From NCBI GenBank assembly GCA_965218075.1, contig CBDCJZ010000003.1, positions 1,426,001-1,490,000 of the forward strand: 64,000 nt of DNA, read 5' to 3'. Origin of the DNA: JANQHO01 sp965218075. GTDB lineage: Bacteria; Bacteroidota; Bacteroidia; Flavobacteriales; Schleiferiaceae. This document shows, one piece after another, positions 55,136-64,000 of this stretch. The position numbers were made by a program, and so were the translations under genes. The notes under the pieces were generated by a model, which made no database searches, was not told the origin of the DNA, and worked only from the letters and a program-made list of their open reading frames with translations. Within the stretch, counting starts at the first letter, position 1, and every line of letters begins with the position of its first letter.

Positions 55136-55504
55136 TAAGAGGCAAAGATTATGGATAGTAGAAGAAGCTATAGTTTGAAATGTAATAGCGAACACTTAAT
55201 CTAATGTTTAGGAGTAAATAGGTTTATGTCTAATTAAAGATGAAAAATAAGTATCAATATTTTATTAACGGTAGTTATGAATTACTGATTTTTGATTATT
55301 ACCTAGCTTCCTCTTAAAGGCTATTGAAATTCATTTTGTCACTGCTTCTATTTGTACCTCAAAGAATGCGGATATCGTCTTAGCCATTGCAATGACAATT
55401 TAATGTCTTTAATTGAGCGTTTATCAAAAAATCACATGGTTGAGTAAGGCTCTGAGAAAGCTTTAATTTAGTATTTTCGAAATTCAAAAGTAGTTTTACC
55501 ACTT
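55136..55504. other. Divergent intergenic region with candidate promoters
   Basis: Lies between the divergent BatA-type and DoxX-type genes. TATTTTCG at 55472-55479 on the plus strand matches seven of eight -7 positions. No coding or RNA feature seen. Confidence 0.4.
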
Positions 55505-56659
55505 ATGAAATTCATCATTCAACTGTCACGGGCAATTGCGGGGGGATTATTCATATTTTCAGGCTTAATAAAATTAAACGACCCCATTGGATTTAGCTTT
55601 AAGCTCAACGACTATTTCGCTCCAGATGTATTAAATCTTACATTTATACAGCCCCTGTCGTTAAGTCTGGCATTGTTCATCGTTATCCTCGAAATATTGC
55701 TCGGCGTAGCACTGTTATTCGGATTTTGGAAAAAGTTAACCTCTTGGCTCTTGCTGCTGCTAATGGGTTTTTTCACCTTTTTAACCTTCTATTCAGCTTA
55801 TTTTAACAAGATCACCGACTGTGGCTGCTTTGGAGATGCTATTCCTTTAACACCTTGGAAATCATTTGGCAAAGATATAATTCTTATGATATTGATCTTA
55901 ATAGTTTTCTTTAACCAACAATACACAACGCTACTGTTTAGTAAAAAAACCGCGAATAGGATTATGATTTTTGTGCTGATAGCTTGCTCTTTTATGGGCT
56001 ATTGGGTTCTCAATCATTTGCCATTAATAGACTTTCGTCCTTATGCCGAAGGAAAGAGTATAACAGATGGGATGAAATCTGCTGAAGAACTGGGTCTTAA
56101 AGCTACTCAGTATAGAACTATTTACTACCTTAAAAATAAGAAAACGGGGAAAGAGCAAAAAGTGACTTCTGAAGCTTACGTGAGGGAAAAATGGTGCGAG
56201 GAAGAGGAATGGGAGATATTGCCCAATAAAACAAAATCGATAATATTAAAGCCCGGATATAAGCCTCCTGTACATGATTTTGTAATTATTCTCGGGGATG
56301 AGGATATTACAGAGTTCGTATTGTCAGCGCCGACAATATTTCTATTGATTGCTTACAATATAGACAAAACCCATACTGAGGCTTATGACAAGGTCAATGA
56401 GTTTGCCCAAGCAGTTGAACGGGAAAGAATACCTTTTATTGGTTTAAGTGCTTCCTTTTCCAGAAAGGTAGAACAAATGCGGCATGAGTTGCAGATTCCT
56501 TTCCAGTTTGCCAGTATGGACGAAACAACTCTTAAAACTATTATCCGTTCTAATCCCGGTGTAGTTCTCTTGAAAAATGGTGTGGTAGTAAAAAAATGGC
56601 ATTATAAAGATCTGCCTGATTTTGAAACGGTTAGGAAGAATCATTATCTAAGCGATTGA
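55505..56659 (+). CDS. DoxX/MauE-like membrane protein (BT_3928 family)
   Basis: A 384-residue protein. Residues 1-165 form four or five helices of the DoxX/MauE type (AIAGGLFIFSGLIKLNDPIGF) with the characteristic DCGCFGD loop near residue 103, where paired cysteines may pass electrons. A soluble C-terminal half follows (about 180-384), with a thioredoxin-like pattern in its last part (VVLLKNGVVVKKWHYKDLPDF) but no CxxC there. Proteins of this type commonly precede tpiA in Bacteroidota. A role in envelope redox chemistry is inference. The stop overlaps the next gene (TTGA). Confidence 0.85.
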   Translation: MKFIIQLSRAIAGGLFIFSGLIKLNDPIGFSFKLNDYFAPDVLNLTFIQPLSLSLALFIVILEILLGVALLFGFWKKLTSWLLLLLMGFFTFLTFYSAYFNKITDCGCFGDAIPLTPWKSFGKDIILMILILIVFFNQQYTTLLFSKKTANRIMIFVLIACSFMGYWVLNHLPLIDFRPYAEGKSITDGMKSAEELGLKATQYRTIYYLKNKKTGKEQKVTSEAYVREKWCEEEEWEILPNKTKSIILKPGYKPPVHDFVIILGDEDITEFVLSAPTIFLLIAYNIDKTHTEAYDKVNEFAQAVERERIPFIGLSASFSRKVEQMRHELQIPFQFASMDETTLKTIIRSNPGVVLLKNGVVVKKWHYKDLPDFETVRKNHYLSD

Positions 56660-57729
56660 TCCGATATACATTCAATAAACTGGGATATGGCTTATTAGTG
56701 ATGTTAGGAGTCGTTACCTCTGTATTTTTTCTATTTACTGTATTGCCTGGAGATCCTGCTCGGATGATGCTAGACCAGCGCGAAGACAGTAAACAGCTCC
56801 AAACTATTAAGAAAAAATATGGTTTTGATAAACCCGTTGCCGCACAGTATATCTATTATCTTAATGATGTAAGCCCTCTTTCATTTCATAGTAATGAAAC
56901 CGCCGATTACACTTGTCTAGAAAATCGAAAGTATTATTTTCAGAAAATCTTTTCCACTGACAGCTTTACCATAGTTCTAAAATGGCCCTATCTGAGAGAG
57001 TCATTTCGCAATCAGGGAAAGACCGTGAGTTCTATTATTGTAGAAACCCTACCTAATACTATGATCTTGGCTTTATCATCGATAGTCATTGCTATGTTCT
57101 CGGGAATAATTTTAGGTGTTACAGCTGGCTTATTCAAAGACAGCTGGGTAGACCGTACCATTACTGTTGTTGGAACTTTAGGTATGTCTATCCCTTCGTT
57201 TTTTTCTGCTATTCTTATTGCGTGGATATTTGGCTTTCTATTGGCAGAATATACTGGACTAAATATGACTGGAACTTTGTATGAGATAGATGATATGGGA
57301 GAAAGGATACATCTACAATTAAAAAACCTTATTCTGCCAGCTATTACTTTAGGAATACGTCCTTTGGGAGTTGTTATACAATTAACACGGGGAAGTCTAT
57401 TGGAAGAAATGAATCAGGATTATATCCGTACAGCTCGAGCCAAAGGACTAAGAGAATCCTCGATTGTAAGAAAACATGCCCTGAGAAATGCCCTGAATCC
57501 GGTAATCACTGCGGCCTCAGGCTGGTTTGCGTCCATGGTGGCCGGAGCAGTTTTTGTGGAGTACATTTTTGCTTGGAATGGTCTTGGGAAACAGATAGTA
57601 GAAGCATTAAACCAATTAGATTTACCCGTTGTGATGGGGGTTGTGCTTGTTATAGGTTTTACCTTTGTAATCATTACTATTTTGGTAGATATTATATACA
57701 TCTGGTTAGATCCGCGCGTGCGATTATAG
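56656..57729 (+). CDS. Oligopeptide/dipeptide ABC transporter permease (OppB/DppB-like)
   Basis: A 357-residue inner-membrane permease. The N-terminus (YGLLVMLGVVTSVFFLFTVLPGDPAR) is the OppB/DppB signature. A roughly 90-residue extracytoplasmic insert follows (about 55-130), then the permease core with ETLPNTMILALSSIVIAM and the EAA loop RTARAKGLRESSIVRKHALR that contacts the ATPase. It ends IYIWLDPRVRL. The start is a TTG overlapping the DoxX-type stop by four bases. No DppC, binding protein or ATPase adjoins it. The fused ATPase at 14.2 kb is a possible partner. Confidence 0.9.
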   Translation: MIRYTFNKLGYGLLVMLGVVTSVFFLFTVLPGDPARMMLDQREDSKQLQTIKKKYGFDKPVAAQYIYYLNDVSPLSFHSNETADYTCLENRKYYFQKIFSTDSFTIVLKWPYLRESFRNQGKTVSSIIVETLPNTMILALSSIVIAMFSGIILGVTAGLFKDSWVDRTITVVGTLGMSIPSFFSAILIAWIFGFLLAEYTGLNMTGTLYEIDDMGERIHLQLKNLILPAITLGIRPLGVVIQLTRGSLLEEMNQDYIRTARAKGLRESSIVRKHALRNALNPVITAASGWFASMVAGAVFVEYIFAWNGLGKQIVEALNQLDLPVVMGVVLVIGFTFVIITILVDIIYIWLDPRVRL

Positions 57730-57739
57730 AATCGGTATC

Positions 57740-58531
57740 ATGGCTAGAAAGATAATAGCGGGAAATTGGAAAATGAACCTTCTACTCGAAGAAGGGAATC
57801 AATTAATACGGCAGTTAACAAATTATTGCGAAAGTATTGATCTTCAAAATGTTGAAGTATTTATCGCTCCAACTTTTATTCACCTGGCGGATGCCAGAAA
57901 CATATCAACTGAAAAAAAAATAAGTATAGTTGCACAGAATTGTAGTGACCATTTGAGTGGAGCCTATACCGGAGAAATAAGTGTCGACATGATCAAGACA
58001 ATTGGTGCAAAAGCGGTCTTGATTGGCCATTCTGAAAGGAGGGAATATTTTAGAGAAAGTGATCAACAACTAAACAAAAAAATAAGTAGAGTTTTCAAAG
58101 CTGATTTAGTTCCGATTTTGTGTGTAGGTGAAAAGCTCGAAGATCGGAAATTAGATAGACAAGAAGAGATAGTAAAACGACAATTAAATAATGCTTTAAA
58201 GAGCTTTACATCAGATGATCTGAGAAATCTGGTAATCGCTTATGAGCCGGTTTGGGCAATTGGAACTGGAGAAACAGCTAACTTTAAGCAGGCTCAACAG
58301 ATGCATCATTTTATAAGGTTGCACTTTAGTAAAACTTATCATGCTGCATTAGCTGATGAGGTAAGTATTTTATATGGAGGTTCCGTAAAACCTCATAATG
58401 CCAAAGATATTTTTTCTCAGCCTGATGTGGATGGAGGATTGATAGGGGGCTCTAGCCTTAAGTATGATGATTTTACAGCTATCATTCAAATTGGAACCGA
58501 AGCGCTACAAGGAAAGAAATCTAGGCAATGA
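57740..58531 (+). CDS. tpiA: Triosephosphate isomerase
   Basis: Interconverts dihydroxyacetone phosphate and glyceraldehyde-3-phosphate, the products of the FbaB reaction. A full-length 263-residue TIM barrel with GNWKMN (Lys11), GHSERR (His97), catalytic Glu169 in AYEPVWAIGTG and phosphate-binding LYGGSVKPHN and GGLIGGSSL. It overlaps the next small gene by four bases and follows the permease by ten, so all belong to one transcript. Confidence 0.97.
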   Translation: MARKIIAGNWKMNLLLEEGNQLIRQLTNYCESIDLQNVEVFIAPTFIHLADARNISTEKKISIVAQNCSDHLSGAYTGEISVDMIKTIGAKAVLIGHSERREYFRESDQQLNKKISRVFKADLVPILCVGEKLEDRKLDRQEEIVKRQLNNALKSFTSDDLRNLVIAYEPVWAIGTGETANFKQAQQMHHFIRLHFSKTYHAALADEVSILYGGSVKPHNAKDIFSQPDVDGGLIGGSSLKYDDFTAIIQIGTEALQGKKSRQ

Positions 58532-58764
58532 TTATAGTAAAACAAAACCATCTTGATTTTCGCATAGTGTATGAACAATTTGCCGATTTTCTGGTGGGCG
58601 CTATCAAGGAACAGGAATTTAGAGAGTTGTTTGTCAAGGTCAATCAAGTCAGACATCACAGCATAAATATCAGGTCTCTTATATTGACTATCGATGCTGA
58701 ACAGATTACTGAGCTTGAAAATGATATATGGAAAAGCAAGTCGGTAAAATTGGCAGTATCATAA
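58528..58764 (+). CDS. Small hypothetical protein coupled to tpiA
   Basis: A 78-residue soluble protein (starts MIIVKQNHLDFRIVYEQFAD) whose ATG overlaps the tpiA stop (ATGA). It is acidic and basic in alternation, with a predicted helix around YEQFADFLVGAIKEQEFREL. No family is recognised. The coupling supports real translation. In related genomes prmA often follows tpiA, but no PrmA motif is present here. Confidence 0.55.
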   Translation: MIIVKQNHLDFRIVYEQFADFLVGAIKEQEFRELFVKVNQVRHHSINIRSLILTIDAEQITELENDIWKSKSVKLAVS

Positions 58765-58907
58765 AGATACATCACTAAGTGGCTTTATGAAAAAATGACT
58801 TAAAACTAATTCATGAAGAAGTGTTTATATTACTCAATCTTCAAATTAAAGTTAAAGAAAAATACAGAAAGGCCATTATTTAGCCTGTGAACTACAGTTT
58901 GTAGAAT

Positions 58908-61900
58908 ATGAAGAAATTACTTTGCTCTTTTCTGCTATTGCTGAGTGTTAGTCTGTCATCTCAGAAGCTCAAAAACTTTGCCAGCAACAGGCAAACTTAT
59001 ATGGCTCAGCTAAGTGAATTTTTAAAGCAAGCCAATGTAAACAAAAATGAAGTTGTTCAACCATTGCTTAATGATTTTAGCAGAGTATGGGAGGACCTTA
59101 GCAATGATGAGGCTAAGTCAGTATATGAAATATCCAACAACTTTATTAAAAAGAGAATTGCCTCCTTTGAGCCATGGAACTATTTCCTTAGGATTATTAT
59201 TCACATAAGAGAAGATGAAGAAGATAAGCTGCTACAGCCATGGTTAGATGATTTAGACCAATGTAGCAGAGAAAATCCCACCCGAGCTACAGAAAATTAC
59301 TTAAAAACCTGTTATCAGGTTTTTAACCAGTATATATTATTTGACGATGGCAAAAAAAAATGGTCCGTAGAAGGAGGATTTTATGAATACAGCTTCGAGG
59401 GAGAGCCAATCTTTAAGTTTGACGGGGTAGATATATGGGGGTTTTATAAAAACGACAGCACTGTTATTGAAGCAACCAAGGGAATTTATTATCCTCACAG
59501 CTATCGTTTTGTAGGAGAGGGTGGCAACGTGTATTTTACGAGAGCAGGTTTAAGTCAGGATTCTGCTAATGCCGAGCTCAGCAGATTTGAATTAAACACC
59601 TCTAAGACTAATTTTGAAGCGGATAATGTAAAACTTCGCACACTCATTTATCTCGATAAGCCAACTGTGGGACGTTATGAGGAAAAGCTGACTAGCCAAA
59701 AGGGCAAAGGAATAGATAATAGCACTTTTCCACGCTTTACCTCTTACGATCAGAATATATCAATAAAAAATATTGTTCCAGGAGTCGACTATCAAGGGGG
59801 GTTGGCTATGATTGGTTCCAAATTTTACGGTAAAGGCACTGATAGTATCAAGGCCATTTTTTTATTTAATTATCAGGGCAAGTCTATTATCAAAGCTAAA
59901 TCTGTTCGATTTCTATTAGAGCTCGATAAAATTTATTCTGAAAATGTGGAAGTTTCTATTAGGCTTAAAACCGATAGTATTTATCACCCTAAGGTTACGC
60001 TTCGTTATCTGCCGGAAAGAAAACAGTTGAGTGTTATCAGGGAAAATAAAGGGTTAGGACAAACAGCTTTTAGTGATACCTATCACAATCTGGACATCGT
60101 TTTTGAAACCCTGAATTGGGAGGTGGGCTCTCCTCAAATGACTCTGGGAAATTTGATAGGGTCTCCCATGCTTTTTGAATCACAAAATTATTACTCGAGT
60201 CGACATCTTTCGGATTTACAGGGTTTAGATGATGTCAATCCCCTTTATAAGCTCAAAGACATGTCCAGTATTTATGGTAAGAGAGAAGTAAGCCATAATG
60301 AAGCGGCTCATTTCTTGCGGATGGACCCTCGTAACGCCCATATTTTTCTTATGCAAATGTCCGTTTTAGGTTTTGTTTACTATAACCTAAGTACTCGAAC
60401 AGCCCATATAAAAGACAAGACTTTTAACTACATTGACAACTTTGAAAAAAAACATGATTATGACGTAATCCGTTTTGTTTCGAGCCTTACCCGAGGAAAT
60501 AATGCAACGATAAGCTTACTAGATTATGCAATGAAAATTGAAGGTGTAAAGGCTATAGCGTTAAGTGATTCGCAAAGAGTAAGACTATTTCCAAGCGAAC
60601 AAAAAATAACAGTTTATAAAGGCCTTAATCTTAAGTTTGACGGGCATATTACAGCAGGAAAATTTTCTTACTGGGGCAAAGAGTTTGAATTTAATTATGA
60701 TGCTTTTCGCATAAACATGGAAAATATCGATTCCATGCGTTTTAAAGTGCAAAGCTTTGAGAAAAACCAATTTGGGAAACGAACTCTTGTTGATGTTAAA
60801 ACTACATTGCAAGATATGACTGGAGAGCTTTTAATAAGCCATCCCAGCAATAAATCCGGTCAAAAAATCTACGCTGAGTATCCTATATTCCGAACGGCAA
60901 AAGATTCTTATATCTATTACGATAGACCGACTATTTTCGGAAAAGTATATGATCGTACTCGCTTTTACGTTATGTTACACCCTTTTGAGATACAGAGGTT
61001 GGATAATTATATCACAGAAGATATAAAGTTTGATGGAATCTTTATCAGCTCCAGCATTTTTCCTGACTTGCAGCAAGAAATTAAAGTGCAGAAAGATTAT
61101 TCATTGGGTTTTAAAACAAAAACCCCGTCCAATGGACTCATAGCTTATGGCGGTAGAGGGACTTTTACCGGTAAGCTAGCCCTTAGTAATAAAGGATTAA
61201 GAGGAAATGGGCGTATTGATTATCTTAATTCAGTAGCTAATTCAAATGAGTTCTTTTTCTTTCCAGACTCTACCATTGGTATGGCTCAGAATTATGAAAT
61301 CACTAGTCAAGTAAGTGGGCCTAGCACTCCCCATGTAGTGGGTAATATGGCTAGTCTGCATTGGGAACCTTATAAAGATGTCCTATACACCACTGCTAAT
61401 GAATTCCCTTTTACTATGTATGATGATATTGGCATGGCTGCAGTGGGTAAACTTACTTATAGTCCTTCTTCGTTAAAGGGTGAGGGCTTGCTGGAATTTC
61501 TAAATGCCGAAACCCATTCGCGGGATTACTTATTTGAAGATCGTAAATTCAGCTCCCCAGAACTAACTTTTAGATTGCGAGCTAACTCTGAAGCTGAATG
61601 GGGTTTCGATTTACAAAACGCTCGTGCAGGAATAGATTTTGATAAGGAAAATGGAGACTTCTACATCAATAATGTGGCTGATTATTTCAGTTTTCCTGCT
61701 AATAAGTACATCTGCTATACGGACTATGCCAAGTGGCTTATACCACAAAAGGCTATTAGTGTAGAGAAAGAGGATGCCCAGGCTTCATTGCTTATGGTCT
61801 CAACTCTTCCTGAGCAGGATTCACTGCAATTTAAAGCCAACTATGCCAAATTTTACCTCGAGAACTCTTTGCTAGAATCCTTCAAAGTTTCCAATATTGA

Positions 61901-63314
61901 CGTGGCTGATGTAAGCATATTCCCAGATACGGGTTATGTTGCCATTAAAGAAAACGCCCAAATGCATACGCTTAATAATGCAGTAATCACTGCTAATCGC
62001 ATTACTCAATATCACAAATTTTATGGAGGGATTATTAACATCAAAAGCCGTGACCAATATTGTGGTTTGGCAGATTACGAATATATTGATCAGGATGGAA
62101 CACCTTGGCCTATCCGCTTTGATAGCATAGAGGTGGACGTTTCTGGCACTACAGTAGGAGAGGCTAACGTAAGTAAAGAAGAAGGCTTTTATATGAGCCC
62201 TTACTTTGCTTATTATGGGAGGGTAAACTTAAAAGCCGATCAATTGACTTTGGAATTTGACGGATACACTCATATTGAAACACAATGTCCTTCAGTATGG
62301 ACGGATTGGTTTGCTTTTCACGGCATAGTAGATCCTTCTGATATTGTAATTGATTTGCCGGAAATAGACCTGACAGACCGTGCCAAAAACCTGAATAGTA
62401 ATGGTATTTATCTAATGGCGAATGCTATAGGTGGTTATGCTGCATTTCTGTCTAAAAAAGTTTCTCCTGCCGATAAAGAAATGTTTTGGGCTAATGGAAA
62501 ATTATTTTATGATGAATCAATAGAAAGTTATGTGATTACCAGTGAAGAGAGGTTGCTGGACTCTAAAGCTAGAGGTAATTTCCTGGCTTTTAACAATAAT
62601 CAGTGTACTATGACTGGTAAAGGAGTCATGAGCTTGGGAGGCAGACGTAGTCAAATGGAAATTAACAGTTATGGCATAATTAATTACGACCTAAAGAACG
62701 ATAACATGAATATGGATTTGGTGATAGGACTGAACTTTTTTTTTACTGGCGATATATTAAAACAAATGGCCAATTCTATTAATTCTAATATCGAACTAGC
62801 AGGTAGTAATTTAGGCAGGGAAGCGTTTGGTGAAGCAGTTAGTCAACTATTAGATGAGAAAAAACGCACCCGTTTCTTAAACGATATTGAAAACTACGGG
62901 GCTCCTGAAAAACTACCGAATGAGTTTGTAAACACTATTTTACTTTCTGACGTTAACCTAGAATGGACTCCTGAGACTATTTCTTTCCTTTCAAATGGAG
63001 AGATAGGAATCGGTAGCTTGGGCACCTATCAGGTTAATAAAAAAGTGAAAGGCTACCTGGAAATTCAGCATAAGAGAAGAGGAGAGGAGATTTATCTATA
63101 TTTCGAGGCGAATCCCAGTATTTTCTATTACTTTGAATATAAACGCAACATCCTCAATGTGTATAGTAGCGATGAGGTGCTCATGGACATTATCAAAAAC
63201 AAAGATATAAACAACCGCAGAAATCAGGAAAAGGGGAAACCAACCTTCACTTATACCATGGGAACTAAAAGTAAAATGAGACACTTCTTAAATCGGGTAG
63301 AAGATTTGGAATAA
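58908..63314 (+). CDS. 1468-residue exported protein of unknown function
   Basis: A signal peptide (KKLLCSFLLLLSVSLSSQ) precedes a helical region of about 130 residues (VWEDLSNDEAKSVYEISNNF...). A very long beta-rich chain follows. Two similar units near residues 746-790 and 842-885 share G.(L)..S...L.G.G...(F/Y)LN......(F/Y)LFEDRKF-like spacing (GKLALSNKGLRGNGRIDYLN; GKLTYSPSSLKGEGLLEFLN). That suggests an internal repeat of AsmA-like or beta-helical type. No enzyme motif, lipobox, membrane anchor or type IX C-terminal domain is visible. The C-terminus is basic. It probably stays in the periplasm or associates with the outer membrane. Confidence 0.75.
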   Translation: MKKLLCSFLLLLSVSLSSQKLKNFASNRQTYMAQLSEFLKQANVNKNEVVQPLLNDFSRVWEDLSNDEAKSVYEISNNFIKKRIASFEPWNYFLRIIIHIREDEEDKLLQPWLDDLDQCSRENPTRATENYLKTCYQVFNQYILFDDGKKKWSVEGGFYEYSFEGEPIFKFDGVDIWGFYKNDSTVIEATKGIYYPHSYRFVGEGGNVYFTRAGLSQDSANAELSRFELNTSKTNFEADNVKLRTLIYLDKPTVGRYEEKLTSQKGKGIDNSTFPRFTSYDQNISIKNIVPGVDYQGGLAMIGSKFYGKGTDSIKAIFLFNYQGKSIIKAKSVRFLLELDKIYSENVEVSIRLKTDSIYHPKVTLRYLPERKQLSVIRENKGLGQTAFSDTYHNLDIVFETLNWEVGSPQMTLGNLIGSPMLFESQNYYSSRHLSDLQGLDDVNPLYKLKDMSSIYGKREVSHNEAAHFLRMDPRNAHIFLMQMSVLGFVYYNLSTRTAHIKDKTFNYIDNFEKKHDYDVIRFVSSLTRGNNATISLLDYAMKIEGVKAIALSDSQRVRLFPSEQKITVYKGLNLKFDGHITAGKFSYWGKEFEFNYDAFRINMENIDSMRFKVQSFEKNQFGKRTLVDVKTTLQDMTGELLISHPSNKSGQKIYAEYPIFRTAKDSYIYYDRPTIFGKVYDRTRFYVMLHPFEIQRLDNYITEDIKFDGIFISSSIFPDLQQEIKVQKDYSLGFKTKTPSNGLIAYGGRGTFTGKLALSNKGLRGNGRIDYLNSVANSNEFFFFPDSTIGMAQNYEITSQVSGPSTPHVVGNMASLHWEPYKDVLYTTANEFPFTMYDDIGMAAVGKLTYSPSSLKGEGLLEFLNAETHSRDYLFEDRKFSSPELTFRLRANSEAEWGFDLQNARAGIDFDKENGDFYINNVADYFSFPANKYICYTDYAKWLIPQKAISVEKEDAQASLLMVSTLPEQDSLQFKANYAKFYLENSLLESFKVSNIDVADVSIFPDTGYVAIKENAQMHTLNNAVITANRITQYHKFYGGIINIKSRDQYCGLADYEYIDQDGTPWPIRFDSIEVDVSGTTVGEANVSKEEGFYMSPYFAYYGRVNLKADQLTLEFDGYTHIETQCPSVWTDWFAFHGIVDPSDIVIDLPEIDLTDRAKNLNSNGIYLMANAIGGYAAFLSKKVSPADKEMFWANGKLFYDESIESYVITSEERLLDSKARGNFLAFNNNQCTMTGKGVMSLGGRRSQMEINSYGIINYDLKNDNMNMDLVIGLNFFFTGDILKQMANSINSNIELAGSNLGREAFGEAVSQLLDEKKRTRFLNDIENYGAPEKLPNEFVNTILLSDVNLEWTPETISFLSNGEIGIGSLGTYQVNKKVKGYLEIQHKRRGEEIYLYFEANPSIFYYFEYKRNILNVYSSDEVLMDIIKNKDINNRRNQEKGKPTFTYTMGTKSKMRHFLNRVEDLE

Positions 63315-63527
63315 TTTTATAAAAAGATCCTTATCATTCTAACAGAGCTAAAGATTTGTGACAATAGCTTTGGCCCTCTTTCCCTCATCTGTAATCAAGC
63401 TCGCCATTTAAATATCTCTGTGTACTTGACTGACAAAAAAGTCACGCTATTGATATGTCGAACAATAAGGTAGAGGCCAGACTAATATTGGTAACTTTTA
63501 CCTCTTAAAGAGAAGACTTTAATCTGT

Positions 63528-64000
63528 CTATTTTGGAATAACTCGATAGACTTTGCTTGACGTATGGTCTACATACCAAAGTCCACCGCCTGGGCCAATG
63601 GTTATCCCCATGATTCCTTCAGCTTCTACTTTAATTCTGTCGAGCTCTTGTCCATCTTCAGTACTAAAACAAACAATTTCATTGGTGGTACAGTCCGATA
63701 TGAAAACACGATTTTCGTTTATTGCCAAGCCACAGGGTTGAGTTAAGTTCGATATCGGTTCGATATCGGTTCGATCTAAAACACTCCATTCTACATTTTC
63801 CATTTCACCATAAAAGTCCAATGGTTCGTTATGCATTTTCCGAATTGAGGGAGAACTTTTAAGATTACCGCTTTTGATATTTACTTTCAGAATCCTCTTT
63901 TTGTCGGTGTCAACCACATAGAGCCATTTCTTGGCGGCATCCACTTCCATATGTCCGGGAAATATTCCAGAAGGGTCACGTGTCAACTTTACTTCGCTAT
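63528..64000 (-). CDS. NHL/six-bladed beta-propeller protein, C-terminal part (runs off right edge)
   Basis: The frame stays open to the right edge, so the gene starts outside. The 157 visible residues show NHL-type blades: PSGIFPGHMEVDAAKKWLYV followed by VDTDKKRILKVN, then QPCGLAINENRVFISDCTTN, then IMGITIGPGGGLWYVDHTSS. Such propellers are usually secreted or periplasmic, and some are fused to redox or cytochrome domains. What precedes the propeller cannot be seen. Confidence 0.8.
   Translation of the reverse strand, partial: SEVKLTRDPSGIFPGHMEVDAAKKWLYVVDTDKKRILKVNIKSGNLKSSPSIRKMHNEPLDFYGEMENVEWSVLDRTDIEPISNLTQPCGLAINENRVFISDCTTNEIVCFSTEDGQELDRIKVEAEGIMGITIGPGGGLWYVDHTSSKVYRVIPK

Noticed and set aside
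58528..58764. Truncated prmA after tpiA
   Set aside because: No SAM-binding loop or other PrmA motif is present, and the frame ends cleanly.

Overview
The window is a low-GC, gene-dense bacterial chromosome segment from the phylum Bacteroidota. The evidence is the type IX secretion gene porT directly after ubiE/menG, cargo proteins with type IX C-terminal domains, several promoters of the Bacteroidota form TAnnTTTG, and phylum-typical gene pairs (guaA followed by a LysM/binding-protein gene, ligA-hypothetical-dapA, a DoxX-type gene near tpiA, a dihydroorotase-like gene after a BatA-type gene). Lower taxonomy cannot be fixed from sequence alone.

Layout. 0-7 kb: a partial outer-membrane protein, a very long TPR protein, ftsE, and two glycosyltransferases. 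7-16 kb: a DUF389 membrane protein, exported MsrA, aspartate-semialdehyde dehydrogenase, a lamin-tail surface protein, a PolB-type 3'-5' exonuclease, a double-ATPase peptide ABC protein and an orphan CoA-transferase subunit. 16.7-23.2 kb: a 2152-residue surface protein built from duplicated modules, then 1.6 kb without an intact gene. 24.8-36 kb: guaA, a LysM/binding-protein hybrid, dapA, an unusually expanded ligA, tRNA-Leu, a dead glycosyltransferase, a DUF4294 gene and a biotin carboxylase. 36-47 kb: mnmE, then a segment (broken accD, class I aldolase, a TamA/TamL-like Omp85 protein, porT, ubiE) enclosed by two decayed copies of a DNA methyltransferase-endonuclease fusion gene facing each other. 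47-64 kb: a CCA-adding-type enzyme, a three-gene glycosyltransferase run, a dihydroorotase-like protein without its metal ligands, a BatA-type protein, a DoxX-type protein, an oligopeptide permease, tpiA, a 1468-residue exported protein and a partial beta-propeller protein.

The genes mainly serve amino-acid, nucleotide, lipid and cell-envelope housekeeping: guanine synthesis, lysine/threonine entry (asd, dapA), glycolysis (fbaB, tpiA), the first step of fatty-acid synthesis, menaquinone methylation, LPS or glycan assembly, outer-membrane biogenesis and type IX export.

The main theme is decay and rearrangement. accD is split by two single-base indels, a glycosyltransferase and an oxidoreductase survive only as frameshifted relics, and an exported gene is cut off where a methyltransferase copy begins. 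Two paralogous restriction-modification fusions are dead. By contrast, the DNA ligase has grown by in-frame duplications to about 818 residues. No intact transposase, integrase or CRISPR array was found.
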